Below, piece after piece: positions 25,217-34,002 of a DNA stretch of 64,000 bases. A program made the position numbers and the translations under genes. The stretch is from Pontibacter roseus DSM 17521 (GTDB lineage Bacteria; Bacteroidota; Bacteroidia; Cytophagales; Hymenobacteraceae), in the NCBI RefSeq assembly GCF_000373265.1, contig NZ_KB890769.1, positions 62,001 to 126,000 of the forward strand, in the 5' to 3' direction. Every line of letters starts with the position of its first letter. Positions within the stretch are counted from its first letter, which is position 1. Below the pieces are notes generated by a model. It was not told the origin of the DNA. It was given only the letters and a program-made list of their open reading frames with translations, and made no database searches.

Positions 25217-25268
25217 AAAGCAGAAGCCAATGAACTGACAGCTATGGCTTCTGCTTTAGTTTTTTTAA
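25217..25268 (+). terminator. terminator after tonB copy 2
   Basis: A 13-bp stem (AAAGCAGAAGCCA / TGGCTTCTGCTTT) with a 15-base loop followed by a run of eight T on the plus strand. Confidence 0.85.
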
Positions 25269-25311
25269 AGTATATACATTAAATTTAAGCCTACAAACAG
25301 AAACAGCACGC

Positions 25312-25575
25312 ATGCTTAGACCTGAAAGAGACAGAAATAAAACTACTGTTAACACGTTCAACAAGTTTGCGCGCTATTTCGGCATGCTCATGACGCTGAT
25401 ATATGTTGCACTAGGGCTTTTTCTCATCTTCATGGATACAGCTGAGTACAACATCAACATGTCAGAGACCGCCAGAATGATATTTGGAGGCATACTGATA
25501 TTGTACGGAATCGTCAGATTCATTAGAGCATACCAAGTGAACTCTAAATCCAACCGGAACAAATACGATGACTAG
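25312..25575 (+). CDS. small two-helix membrane protein of unknown function
   Basis: An 87-residue protein with hydrophobic segments at about residues 24-43 and 57-72 and basic, polar ends (LRPERDRNK, NSKSNRNKYDD). I recognise no family. Its last 8 bases overlap the start of the PstS-like gene, which implies translational coupling. It would sit in the inner membrane and could connect the downstream lipoprotein with the TonB motor, but that is inference from position. Confidence 0.78.
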   Translation: MLRPERDRNKTTVNTFNKFARYFGMLMTLIYVALGLFLIFMDTAEYNINMSETARMIFGGILILYGIVRFIRAYQVNSKSNRNKYDD

Positions 25576-26524
25576 AACAGCCAAAACGATACTGGCTATA
25601 AGTATGTTGGCTTTAGCGGCATGCGGCGGCAACCCAGAGACTAGCCAAGACACAACCACAAGAGGCACCATATCCATAAGCGTTGACGAGTCTTTCCAAC
25701 CTATCATCGAAAGCCAAGTAAACACGTTTGAAGGTATTTACAAGTATGCCAACCTCAACCCGCAGTATAAAGCCGAGGGTGGTGTGTTCAAAGACATTCT
25801 CGATGACAGTACACGGATAGCCATTGTGTCACGCAAACTAACTGCTGACGAAAAAGCGGTTTTCGATAAACGAAACATCACCCCTAGGTATACCAAAATA
25901 GCCATAGATGCCGTTGCACTCATTGTGAACCCCAAGAACCCGGACACGCTCCTGACCATGAATCAGGTGCGAGACATTTTTACGGGAAAGGCCAAGCGCT
26001 GGGCAGATATCAATGGGGAGAGCAACCTGAAGGACATCACCATTGTGTTTGATAACAACAGTTCCAGCACAGCCCGCTACATGCGCGACACTGTGATGGC
26101 GGGCCAGCCACTTCCTCCTAATGCATCAGCGAGCAATTCCCATGCTGCTCTGGTTGATTATGTGGCGAAGAATGAAAATGCCATTGGTGTGATTGGCGTA
26201 AATTGGGTTAGCGACCGTGACGACACCACCTCCCTGAATTTTTTGAACCAGATAAAAGTTATAGGTATAAGCAAAGAAGAAAATCCAATCACGACCGATA
26301 GCTACTTTCAGCCGTATCAAGCGTATATAGCACAAGGAGAATATCCACTCCGCAGGTTTCTTTACATCATCAGCACGGAGGGCCGTACCGGGCTTGGCAC
26401 AGGTTTTGCATCATATGTAGCTAGTGATAAGGGACAACGCATTATTTTGAAGTCAGGACTTGTGCCGGCGACAATGCCTGTCCGGGTAGTGGGCTTCAAT
26501 AACAGGCCCAGCCAATTCGAATAA
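25568..26524 (+). CDS. PstS-like periplasmic substrate-binding lipoprotein
   Basis: A 318-residue protein resembling phosphate-binding PstS. The N-terminus has a signal with lipobox LAAC (cysteine about residue 19). The fold is suggested by segments such as IAIDAVALIVNPKNP, MNQVRDIFTGKAKRWADI and GTGFASYVASDKGQRI. The anion-binding loops differ from true PstS: the GSST-type start is SVDESFQPI, and the RxxxSGT loop reads NNSSSTARY. No pstC, pstA or pstB follows, so ABC import from this locus is unlikely. It overlaps the small membrane protein and precedes the TPR gene by 41 bp. It may bind a different ligand or serve as a sensor. Confidence 0.78.
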   Translation: MTRTAKTILAISMLALAACGGNPETSQDTTTRGTISISVDESFQPIIESQVNTFEGIYKYANLNPQYKAEGGVFKDILDDSTRIAIVSRKLTADEKAVFDKRNITPRYTKIAIDAVALIVNPKNPDTLLTMNQVRDIFTGKAKRWADINGESNLKDITIVFDNNSSSTARYMRDTVMAGQPLPPNASASNSHAALVDYVAKNENAIGVIGVNWVSDRDDTTSLNFLNQIKVIGISKEENPITTDSYFQPYQAYIAQGEYPLRRFLYIISTEGRTGLGTGFASYVASDKGQRIILKSGLVPATMPVRVVGFNNRPSQFE

Positions 26525-26565
26525 CAACAAACAAGTATATAACACACAAACTAAACTAAATCACA

Positions 26566-28167
26566 ATGACAAATAACTGGAAATATGCCTTGTTGATTGC
26601 AGCTATGTTTCCTACTGCTTCAGCTTTTGCGCAGTCAGGCAACCAAGGCAGAAGAGCAGTGGACCTAGAGCGTTACCAAGAGGCTAAATCATATTACAAA
26701 GGGCAGCTAAATGGCAAAGACGCTGGAAATGCCTACTTTGCCTTAGGTGATGTATACCTTCGTTCCGAAAACGTAGACTCTGCAGCCTATTATTTCAATC
26801 AAGGCCTAGCCAAAGACTCCAAGTCATCCATCAATATGGTGGGCCTGGGTAAAGTAGAGTTAGAGAAAGGCAACAAAGCAGCTGCAGAGAAGCATTTCGA
26901 AGACGCACTTAAGAGAGGCAAGAAAGACCCGTTTGTACGTTCTATGATTGCGGAGGCCTATATCGAATCGCCTAATGCAACAGAGCAGGACTTGAACAAA
27001 GCTATTGAGCACCTGAAGGAGGCCGTTGACCGTGACAAGAACAACGCCATGGCCTACGTGCTGATGGGTGATGCTTACCTGAAGCTTAAGAACGGTGGCC
27101 AGGCTATGACCAGCTACGACCGTGCAACTCAGATAGACGATAAATATGCAAAGGCGCACCTAAGAAGAGGGCAGTTGTTTACCGGCTCGCGTAACTATAA
27201 TGAGGCAGAGGCCGCTTATAAGAAAGCGATTGAAGTAGACCCTAACTATGCACCAGCATACCGTGATTTGGGTGAGCTGTACTACTTTGCCGGTCAATAC
27301 GACAGAGCACTGTCTACCTTCAAGCAGTACGTTGACATGGCTGAGAACACGCCGGATACGCGTGCCAAATATGCGTCATTCCTGTTCCTAACCAAGGACT
27401 ACGAAGGTACACTGAACGAAGTACAGGAAGTGCTGAAATCTGACCCGAATAACCCTACCATGAACCGTCTGCTGGCTTATTCTTACTTAGAATTAGGCAG
27501 ACCGGAAGAAGCGCTTCAGGCCATGGAGAACTACCTGACCAAGGTGGACCAAAGCAAGTTGATTGCCAGTGACTATGAATACTATGGCAAGATTCTGGGT
27601 AGAAACAACCAGCCAGCAAAGGCTATCGAGAACCTGGAGAAGGCAATTGCCATGGAGCCTACCAAGCCTGAGCTTTATTATGACCTAGCCAACCAATATG
27701 CCCGCGAGAAGCAATTTGACAAGGCGGTTGAAGTGCATAACAGAAAGCAGGAGAAGCTCGGTGCCTCTAACACGGATTACTTCCACTTGGGTAACGCCTA
27801 CATGATGGCAGAGCAGTATGAGAAGGCTGATGAGACGTATAAGAAAATCACTGATGCCAACCCAACCTATGCCTATGCTCACCTTTGGAGAGCACGTGCA
27901 CAAGCCAACCTGGACCCTGAGACAGAGAAGGGACTAGCAAAGCCGCACTATGAGGAGTTCATCAACCTAGCCGGACAGGACAAAGAAAAGTTCAAGAAAG
28001 AACTAGTTGAAGCGAATACCTACCTGGGTTACTACTACTACCTGAAGGGAGAACGCGACAATGCCATTAAGTACTGGACGGAAGTGAAGACACTTGACCC
28101 GACAAATACGCAGGCAGAAACAGCGCTTGCTGAAATCAATAAGACTCCGCGCGCTAAGAAGAAATAA
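26566..28167 (+). CDS. exported TPR-repeat protein
   Basis: A 533-residue protein with an N-terminal signal peptide (about residues 1-22, ending SAFAQ) and TPR motifs along nearly its whole length, recognisable from repeats such as AHLRRGQLFTGSRNYNEAEAAYKKAIEVDPNYAPAYRDLGELYY. TPR arrays bind other proteins, so this is probably a periplasmic scaffold. Its place after tonB, the membrane protein and the PstS-like protein suggests it belongs to the same envelope machine. From memory this gene set is found together in other Bacteroidota. It ends at a bidirectional terminator. Confidence 0.85.
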   Translation: MTNNWKYALLIAAMFPTASAFAQSGNQGRRAVDLERYQEAKSYYKGQLNGKDAGNAYFALGDVYLRSENVDSAAYYFNQGLAKDSKSSINMVGLGKVELEKGNKAAAEKHFEDALKRGKKDPFVRSMIAEAYIESPNATEQDLNKAIEHLKEAVDRDKNNAMAYVLMGDAYLKLKNGGQAMTSYDRATQIDDKYAKAHLRRGQLFTGSRNYNEAEAAYKKAIEVDPNYAPAYRDLGELYYFAGQYDRALSTFKQYVDMAENTPDTRAKYASFLFLTKDYEGTLNEVQEVLKSDPNNPTMNRLLAYSYLELGRPEEALQAMENYLTKVDQSKLIASDYEYYGKILGRNNQPAKAIENLEKAIAMEPTKPELYYDLANQYAREKQFDKAVEVHNRKQEKLGASNTDYFHLGNAYMMAEQYEKADETYKKITDANPTYAYAHLWRARAQANLDPETEKGLAKPHYEEFINLAGQDKEKFKKELVEANTYLGYYYYLKGERDNAIKYWTEVKTLDPTNTQAETALAEINKTPRAKKK

Positions 28168-28187
28168 CTATAGCCGGTAGTCATATT

Positions 28188-28221
28188 AAAAAGGCCAGCT
28201 CCTGAAGGAGCTGGCCTTTTT
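28188..28221. terminator. bidirectional terminator between the TPR gene and rluD
   Basis: A 15-bp perfect stem (AAAAAGGCCAGCTCC / GGAGCTGGCCTTTTT) with a 4-base loop. It has a T-run on either strand and lies between two convergent genes. Confidence 0.9.
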
Positions 28222-28254
28222 ATTTTACACCTATTTGTATACCAATGCAGCTGG

Positions 28255-29286
28255 TTACTGATTCTCGTATAAGGCCCACTTTTCCAAGACAGACTGGAAA
28301 TCAGCTGGTAATTCTGAATCAAAATGGATTGCCTCTTTAGTGACAGGGTGTTTGAAACCGAGCGACTTGGCATGGAGCGCCTGACGCGGCATCAGTCTAA
28401 AGGCATTCTCGACAAATGTCTTGTAAGAGCCTACAGGCATACCTTGTAGAATCTTATCCCCTCCATAAGTAGCATCAGAGAATAAGGGATGCCCGAGGTG
28501 CTTCATGTGTGCCCTTATTTGATGCGTACGGCCCGTCTCAAGGTTACACTGCACCAGCGACACATATTTGAAGCTGCGCAGCACTTTGTAGTGTGTAACG
28601 GCGTGCTTTCCATATTCCCCATCCGGATATACAGCCATAACCCTTCGGTCCTTTGCGCTACGCCCTACATTTCCTATTATAGTACCCTGCTCCTGCTTAG
28701 GGACTCCCCATACTAAGGCATAATAGGTGCGTTCAATGGTATGGTGGAAAAATTGTTTCGCTAGAAAAGCCATGCTATACTCTGACTTGGCGATTACCAG
28801 CAAGCCCGAGGTGTCTTTGTCTATGCGATGTACCAGGCCAGGCCTACCTTCCCCATTCCGTGTCGTAGGGAGGTTTTGTAGATAATATGTAAGGGCATTC
28901 ACAAGCGTCCCGGTCCAGTTATTATAAGCCGGATGCACCACCATACCTGCCGGTTTATTCACTAGCAACAGTTCCTCATCCTCATAGATAATATCCAAGG
29001 GAATATCTTCCGGAACGATATCCGTGTCACGAGGCGGATTAGCAAGGGTGATGGTAATCATATCCAGGGGCTTGACCTTATAACTTACCTTCACTGGCCT
29101 CTGGTTCACCTGCACCGACTCTGAGCGTATAGCGCCTTGAAGCTTATTCCGTGTCACATTGGGCAAGCGGTCCATCAAGAACTTATCTATGCGTAGCAGC
29201 GCTTGGCCTTTGTCCACCACTATCCGGTGGTGTTCATACAACTCATCGGAATCCTCAATGCTTTCTTGCTCTACAATATCAATCAT
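28255..29286 (-). CDS. rluD: 23S rRNA/tRNA pseudouridine synthase, RluD family
   Basis: A 343-residue RluA/RluD-type enzyme that isomerises uridine in RNA. An S4 RNA-binding domain lies at about residues 33-90 (LRIDKFLMDRLPNVTRNKLQ). The catalytic motif HRIDKDTSGLLV (about residue 157) contains the essential aspartate. The RTHQIRAHMKHLGHP segment is the usual second conserved block. The family includes RluD (23S 1911/1915/1917), RluA and RluC; the S4 domain and length favour RluC/RluD. It is a single-gene unit between two terminators. Confidence 0.9.
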   Translation of the reverse strand: MIDIVEQESIEDSDELYEHHRIVVDKGQALLRIDKFLMDRLPNVTRNKLQGAIRSESVQVNQRPVKVSYKVKPLDMITITLANPPRDTDIVPEDIPLDIIYEDEELLLVNKPAGMVVHPAYNNWTGTLVNALTYYLQNLPTTRNGEGRPGLVHRIDKDTSGLLVIAKSEYSMAFLAKQFFHHTIERTYYALVWGVPKQEQGTIIGNVGRSAKDRRVMAVYPDGEYGKHAVTHYKVLRSFKYVSLVQCNLETGRTHQIRAHMKHLGHPLFSDATYGGDKILQGMPVGSYKTFVENAFRLMPRQALHAKSLGFKHPVTKEAIHFDSELPADFQSVLEKWALYENQ

Positions 29287-29319
29287 AGGTAATCAATCTG
29301 AATCTGGTATAAACAAAAA

Positions 29320-29348
29320 GAAAGCCGAGGTATAGAACATCGGCTTTC
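29320..29348 (-). terminator. terminator of the bamA-ompH-ompH operon
   Basis: A 9-bp stem (GAAAGCCGA / TCGGCTTTC) with an 11-base loop that contains TATACCT, the complement of the dispersed AGGTATA element. A T-rich stretch follows on the minus strand. It lies 24 bases past the stop of the second ompH gene. Confidence 0.72.
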
Positions 29349-29371
29349 CTGGTACTGTTAGAATGGAGTCT

Positions 29372-29986
29372 TTATTTTTTCTTCTTCTTGGCAGGAGTTG
29401 TTGTGTTAGCAGGTGTCTGCGTGGCAGGCTTCGCTGCTGCTGGCTGCTGCTGTACCGCTGGCTGGGTGGCTGGATTTACGCCTAGCTTCTTGAACACCAG
29501 GTTGTTGATATTGCCATTGTCCGGACCTTCTAAGATTGCCTGCTCACTCAGGATGTAGGTATAGCCGTTCTCTTTGGCTACTTCCTTGATAGCGTTCTCG
29601 ATTTTCACCAGAACCGGCTGAATCAGGGACTGCTCCTTCTCACGGATGGACATCTGCGCGTCATACTGGAACTTTTGGATAGACTGCTCCAAGTTAACTA
29701 ATTCTCTCTCCTTATCTTCACGCACTACTTTGTCCATTGTAGTGGCACCTTTCTGATAGGCCTGCAGTTTGGTGTTATACTCGGTTTCCTTTGAAGCGAA
29801 CTGCTCCTGCAGCTTTTGGCCATACAGTTCGAGGTCCTTCTGCATAGTTGCTCTTTCAGGCATCTTGCTCAGGATTTCTTCTACGTTAGCATACCCGATT
29901 TTTACTGGCTGGTCATTTGTCTGGGCAAATGAAGCGAAGCTAATCAATAAAAATGCTGCTACTAAGGTTTTGATTTTGTTCATCAT
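29372..29986 (-). CDS. OmpH/Skp-family periplasmic chaperone, copy 2
   Basis: A 204-residue Skp-like chaperone expected to carry unfolded outer-membrane proteins through the periplasm to BamA. A signal peptide (about residues 1-21, ending SFAQ) is followed by KIGYANVEEILSKMPE and a long charged coiled coil (about residues 45-130). The tail is rich in Ala, Gln, Thr and Lys (PAKKKKK). It lies 27 bp after the other ompH gene, and the two are clearly paralogues. Two Skp proteins behind bamA are normal for the phylum. Confidence 0.9.
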   Translation of the reverse strand: MMNKIKTLVAAFLLISFASFAQTNDQPVKIGYANVEEILSKMPERATMQKDLELYGQKLQEQFASKETEYNTKLQAYQKGATTMDKVVREDKERELVNLEQSIQKFQYDAQMSIREKEQSLIQPVLVKIENAIKEVAKENGYTYILSEQAILEGPDNGNINNLVFKKLGVNPATQPAVQQQPAAAKPATQTPANTTTPAKKKKK

Positions 29987-30013
29987 GGGTTGGTTAATTG
30001 ATTGTTCAGTAGT

Positions 30014-30691
30014 TTAGTTATTAGACTTCTTCTTTGTTGGTGTTGCTTTCTGCTTAGTATTCTGCTGTTGCTGTGTCTTGCTTTGGTTTTCGTCGCTCTC
30101 TATACCTGTCTCTGGCAAAGCGTTCGGGTCATCTACAACGCCATTGGCTGGCCGCTGTCCCGGTGTATTTTGCTTATCAGAGGCCAGACCTAACTCCTCC
30201 AGCACATATTCGGTATAGTCATGTACCGGATTTGTGTAAATCATAACCAGGTCTCCTGATTTGTCAAAAACTGTCTGAAGGCCTTTTGCCTTCGCTACTT
30301 TCTCAACAGCTGTAAAAACCTCATCTTGTATCGGCCTTATCAGGTCCTGTCGGCGCTTGAACATCATGCCTTCGAAGCCGAAAACCTTGCGCTGGTATTC
30401 TCGCACCTCATTTTCTTTTTTGGCTATTTCGGCTTGTCGCTTTTGCTTCATCTCTTCGGTGAGCAACACTTCCTCGGCCTTGTAGTCCTGCTTCATCTTC
30501 TCCACAGCCTGGTACATGCCTTCAATCTCCTTCTGCCAAGCCTCAGTATACTTGTCCAACTCCGTTTGCGCTTTGGCGTAGGCAGGCATCTTGCTCAAAA
30601 TGAAGTTTGAATCAATATAACCAAACTTCTGCGCCTCCGAAACATTGGAAAGCAGAAATGCTGCCAAAAAGATGAACAAAAACTTTTTCAT
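30014..30691 (-). CDS. OmpH/Skp-family periplasmic chaperone, copy 1
   Basis: A 225-residue Skp-like chaperone. Signal peptide at about residues 1-19, then KFGYIDSNFILSKMPAYAKAQ and a coiled coil (about residues 40-130, EKMKQDYKAEEVLLTEEMKQ), a core ending VLEELG, and a low-complexity Gln/Thr/Lys tail. It begins 9 bp after bamA, so the two are cotranscribed. The tails of both OmpH proteins are basic and variable and may be disordered. Confidence 0.9.
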   Translation of the reverse strand: MKKFLFIFLAAFLLSNVSEAQKFGYIDSNFILSKMPAYAKAQTELDKYTEAWQKEIEGMYQAVEKMKQDYKAEEVLLTEEMKQKRQAEIAKKENEVREYQRKVFGFEGMMFKRRQDLIRPIQDEVFTAVEKVAKAKGLQTVFDKSGDLVMIYTNPVHDYTEYVLEELGLASDKQNTPGQRPANGVVDDPNALPETGIESDENQSKTQQQQNTKQKATPTKKKSNN

Positions 30692-30700
30692 ACTAATTCA

Positions 30701-33202
30701 TTACCGTAACTGCTGTCCAATCATGAAGTGGAACTGGCCACGTTTGGCATCTGCTGGCTGACCAGGCAAGTCATCAAATCTCCAGCCGTAGTCAAAGCCA
30801 AGCAAACCAAAGGCAGCCATAAAGATGCGTACACCCACACCACCGGAGCGGTACAGTTTGAACGGCGTGTAGCGGTCGTATGAGCCAAAGTTGTTTCCTG
30901 CCTCCAGGAACGCCAGACCATAGATGGTAGCCCCAGGGTTAGGCGAAATCAACTGCCTTGCCTCCAGTACAAACTTGTTGTAGGCAATACCGCCTGTGTT
31001 GGCCAAAGTAGGATCTGCGTTGTTTATCACTGATTCATCATCATAGCCACGTAGACCGATGTACTCGGTACCCACAAAGATATTACCGCCCCCTAAGCCC
31101 GAACCGCCCAGTCTGAAACGTTCAAATGGCCCAATGCTGGCATTTGAACTGTACTTGCCCAGAAAACCGAAGTGGGCTCGTGTGTTCAATACCAAATTCC
31201 CTGCCACATTTACAAACCAAGAGGCGTCGAACATCCATTTATTGAACTCTACATATTCATAGTTGTCCTTCTTATCTGTAAACAGTGAGTAGGGAGGTGT
31301 TAAGTTCAAACTCAACGATATTTGTGAGCCTCTCCTAGGGAATGTCGGGTTGTCAATGCTTACTCGAGCGAGTGTGTTGTTAAAAGAAATACTGTTAGAT
31401 GTGCCATTTCCGTTATTCAGCTCGTTGCCGAACAACCTATAGTTCTTCAAGGTATAGCGGTTATAACCCAGTGAGTGGCTCAGTTGGAAGAAGTTGTCGG
31501 GCCACTGCAGCCTGCGTCCTAAACTAACAGAGGCGCCATCTACGTTCAACCTGCTATCAATGTCTTGCCTTGAATCTCTGCGTATAGTTTTGAACAAGCT
31601 TACAGTAAGGGAGTTTGGCTTACGACCACCTAACCATGGTTCCGTAAAGGAGAGGGAGTAGGACTGGTAATATTTGCCGTTTGCTTGTACGTTTAGAGCA
31701 AGACGCTGTCCATCACCACTTGGCAATGGTCTCCACTCCGACAGGTTTAACAGCTTGCGTGTCGAGAAGTTGTTCAAGGTAAGGCCAACGGTACCCACCG
31801 CACCGATAGGTCCACCCCAGCCGCCGGAGAGGCTAATCTGGTCATTCGGCCGCTCAGTCACTGTGTAATTGATGTCCACAGTGCCCTCAGCCGGGTTCGG
31901 AATAGGATTCAGACCGATTGTCTCTGGGTCAAAGTAACCCAAACCGGCCAACTCATTTCTGGAACGGATAAGATCTTCACGGCTATACTTTTGGCCAGGC
32001 AGCGTACGGATTTCACGCAGCACCACATGATCACTGGTTTTCGTGTTTCCTGTTACCGTCACTTTGCTGATAGTAGCCTGCGGCCCTTCAGATACGCGCA
32101 TCTCTACATCTATGGAGTCTCCTTCCACTTTCACCTCTACCGGGTCAATCTGGAAGAACAGATAACCGTCGTTCTGGTAAAGGGCAGATACGTCAATGCC
32201 ATTCGGGTTGTAGTTCAAGCGCTTGTCTAGTTCCTGCTTGTTGTATACCTCCCCTTTGTCTATACCTAGCACACGGGTCAAATAAGCGTCATCATACAGG
32301 TAGTTGCCGTTCCAGGTGATGTTGCGGTAGTAGTAGCGGTTGCCCTCATCTACTGTGATACGTATACCTAAGCGGTCTTCGCTCGTGTTGTACACTGAGT
32401 CTGACACGATGATTGCGTCTCTGTAGCCTTCAGAGTTATAGAAATCCAGCAGCAGCTGTTTATCATTCTCATACTCTGAGCGCTGGAACTTAGAAGAAGT
32501 AAACAACTTATAAAGGCGCTTCTCTTTGGTCTTCTTCAGCTGACGCTTCAGCTTTTTGTCAGAAAATGCTTCGTTGCCTTCAAATACAATCTCGGAAATT
32601 TTTACTTTATCGCCTCGGTCTATGTTGATGTTTAGCACCACGCTATTGGGCAGCAGTGAGTCAGGCCGCTGCACGATGTTTATCTTAGCATTCAGGTAGC
32701 TCTTCTCAGCAAAATACTTACGTATGATGTTGCGGGTGCTGTTCAACACGGCATCTGTCACAACCTTACCTCTTATCAGGTTTATCTTCTCGCGCAGGGC
32801 GTCCTGCTGTGACTTGTTTATACCCGTGAACTCAAAACGGGACAAACGTGGCCGTTCCTTCAAATCGAAGTTCAGGTATATCTCATTGCCCTCTACTTTA
32901 GTTACGTATACCTCAATATCACCCAAGATACCTTGGTCCCAAATCTTTTGGATGGCACGGCTGATATCCTCGCCAGGAACAGTGATTTCGTCTCCTACCT
33001 TTAAGCCAGTGAATGAGGTGAGGGAAGCGGGGTCCAGGAACTTAGTGCCGGTGAACTCGATGCCACCTATACGGTACTGCTTCGGCTGTGCGTAGTCAAT
33101 CGTATTGTTCTGAGGAGGATTATTTAGGACTTGTGAAGAAGCTGTGCCTGTAACTAGCAGAAACACAAGCACCCATATGCATCTTGTCATTAATCTGTTC
33201 AC
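30701..33202 (-). CDS. bamA: outer-membrane protein assembly factor BamA
   Basis: An 833-residue Omp85 protein that folds and inserts beta-barrels into the outer membrane. After a signal peptide (about residues 1-23) come POTRA repeats (IGGIEFTGTKFLDPASL near residue 46, then ISEIVFEGNEAFSDKKLKRQ and others), and from about residue 450 a C-terminal barrel (DQISLSGGWGGPIGAVGTVG). The GLRGYDDES segment corresponds to the conserved VRGF-type loop of Omp85 proteins. It overlaps uppS by 4 bp and is followed by two ompH genes. This order is common in Bacteroidota. Confidence 0.94.
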   Translation of the reverse strand: MNRLMTRCIWVLVFLLVTGTASSQVLNNPPQNNTIDYAQPKQYRIGGIEFTGTKFLDPASLTSFTGLKVGDEITVPGEDISRAIQKIWDQGILGDIEVYVTKVEGNEIYLNFDLKERPRLSRFEFTGINKSQQDALREKINLIRGKVVTDAVLNSTRNIIRKYFAEKSYLNAKINIVQRPDSLLPNSVVLNINIDRGDKVKISEIVFEGNEAFSDKKLKRQLKKTKEKRLYKLFTSSKFQRSEYENDKQLLLDFYNSEGYRDAIIVSDSVYNTSEDRLGIRITVDEGNRYYYRNITWNGNYLYDDAYLTRVLGIDKGEVYNKQELDKRLNYNPNGIDVSALYQNDGYLFFQIDPVEVKVEGDSIDVEMRVSEGPQATISKVTVTGNTKTSDHVVLREIRTLPGQKYSREDLIRSRNELAGLGYFDPETIGLNPIPNPAEGTVDINYTVTERPNDQISLSGGWGGPIGAVGTVGLTLNNFSTRKLLNLSEWRPLPSGDGQRLALNVQANGKYYQSYSLSFTEPWLGGRKPNSLTVSLFKTIRRDSRQDIDSRLNVDGASVSLGRRLQWPDNFFQLSHSLGYNRYTLKNYRLFGNELNNGNGTSNSISFNNTLARVSIDNPTFPRRGSQISLSLNLTPPYSLFTDKKDNYEYVEFNKWMFDASWFVNVAGNLVLNTRAHFGFLGKYSSNASIGPFERFRLGGSGLGGGNIFVGTEYIGLRGYDDESVINNADPTLANTGGIAYNKFVLEARQLISPNPGATIYGLAFLEAGNNFGSYDRYTPFKLYRSGGVGVRIFMAAFGLLGFDYGWRFDDLPGQPADAKRGQFHFMIGQQLR

Positions 33203-33942
33203 TTTGTTAGTTGTTCACTTGTTTTGCCAAAGCGGCGTTCCCGCCTTTGATAGGCCACAATGGCTTCGTAAAGATGCTCTTTTCTGAAATCAGGCCAAAG
33301 CAACTCTGTAATATAGAGTTCGGTGTAAGCCAACTGCCAAAGCAGGAAATTGCTGATCCGCTGCTCACCACTCGTTCTTATCAAAAGCTCTGGATCCGGT
33401 ATACCGGCTGTAGAAAGATGCTGCGCAACAGTTGTCTCACTGATTTGATTAGGGTCTATACTTCCTTGACCCACTTTTTGAGCTATTCGTTGCATGGCCT
33501 GCGCGATGTCCCAGCGTCCACTGTAACTGAGCGCCAGTACCAGCGTCATACGCGTGTTATCTTTTGTTATTTCAATCGCCTCCAGCAACTCGCGCTGGCA
33601 AGCAGCCGGCAGGCTATCCCTGTTCCCGATGGTCTGAAGGCGGATGTTGTTTTTATTTAGGGTGGCGGTTTCTTTTCTGATGGTTGACACCAACAGTTGC
33701 ATCAGCGCAGAAACCTCTGTGGCAGGACGTGACCAATTCTCAGTAGAGAAGGCGTACAACGTAAGGTATTCTATACCCATCTCTGCTGCAGCCTCTACTG
33801 TTTCTCGCACGGCTGTAATCGCACTCTGATGACCAAATATCCGTAAACCTCCCCGCTTTTTTGCCCAACGTCCATTTCCGTCCATGATAACGGCAATGTG
33901 TCTTGGCAAATTGTCCAAATCTACTTTTTCCTTAAAATCCAT
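33199..33942 (-). CDS. uppS: isoprenyl transferase (undecaprenyl diphosphate synthase)
   Basis: A cis-prenyltransferase making the C55 lipid carrier for peptidoglycan and O-antigen synthesis. The catalytic IMDGNGRWAKKRG lies near the N-terminus and YAFSTENWSRP near residue 75; the DPELLIRTSGEQRISNF and ELLWPDF motifs are present. I chose the ATG at 33942 (MDFKEKVDLDNLP, 247 residues); the upstream in-frame ATG at 33963 would add seven residues of no family character. The gene overlaps bamA by 4 bp, implying coupled translation. Confidence 0.93.
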   Translation of the reverse strand: MDFKEKVDLDNLPRHIAVIMDGNGRWAKKRGGLRIFGHQSAITAVRETVEAAAEMGIEYLTLYAFSTENWSRPATEVSALMQLLVSTIRKETATLNKNNIRLQTIGNRDSLPAACQRELLEAIEITKDNTRMTLVLALSYSGRWDIAQAMQRIAQKVGQGSIDPNQISETTVAQHLSTAGIPDPELLIRTSGEQRISNFLLWQLAYTELYITELLWPDFRKEHLYEAIVAYQRRERRFGKTSEQLTK

Positions 33943-34002
33943 TAAACCACAATTTCCCTGCAAGTTACAAAAAGCAAGGAAATTTAATGAAATTTTAACT
34001 TG

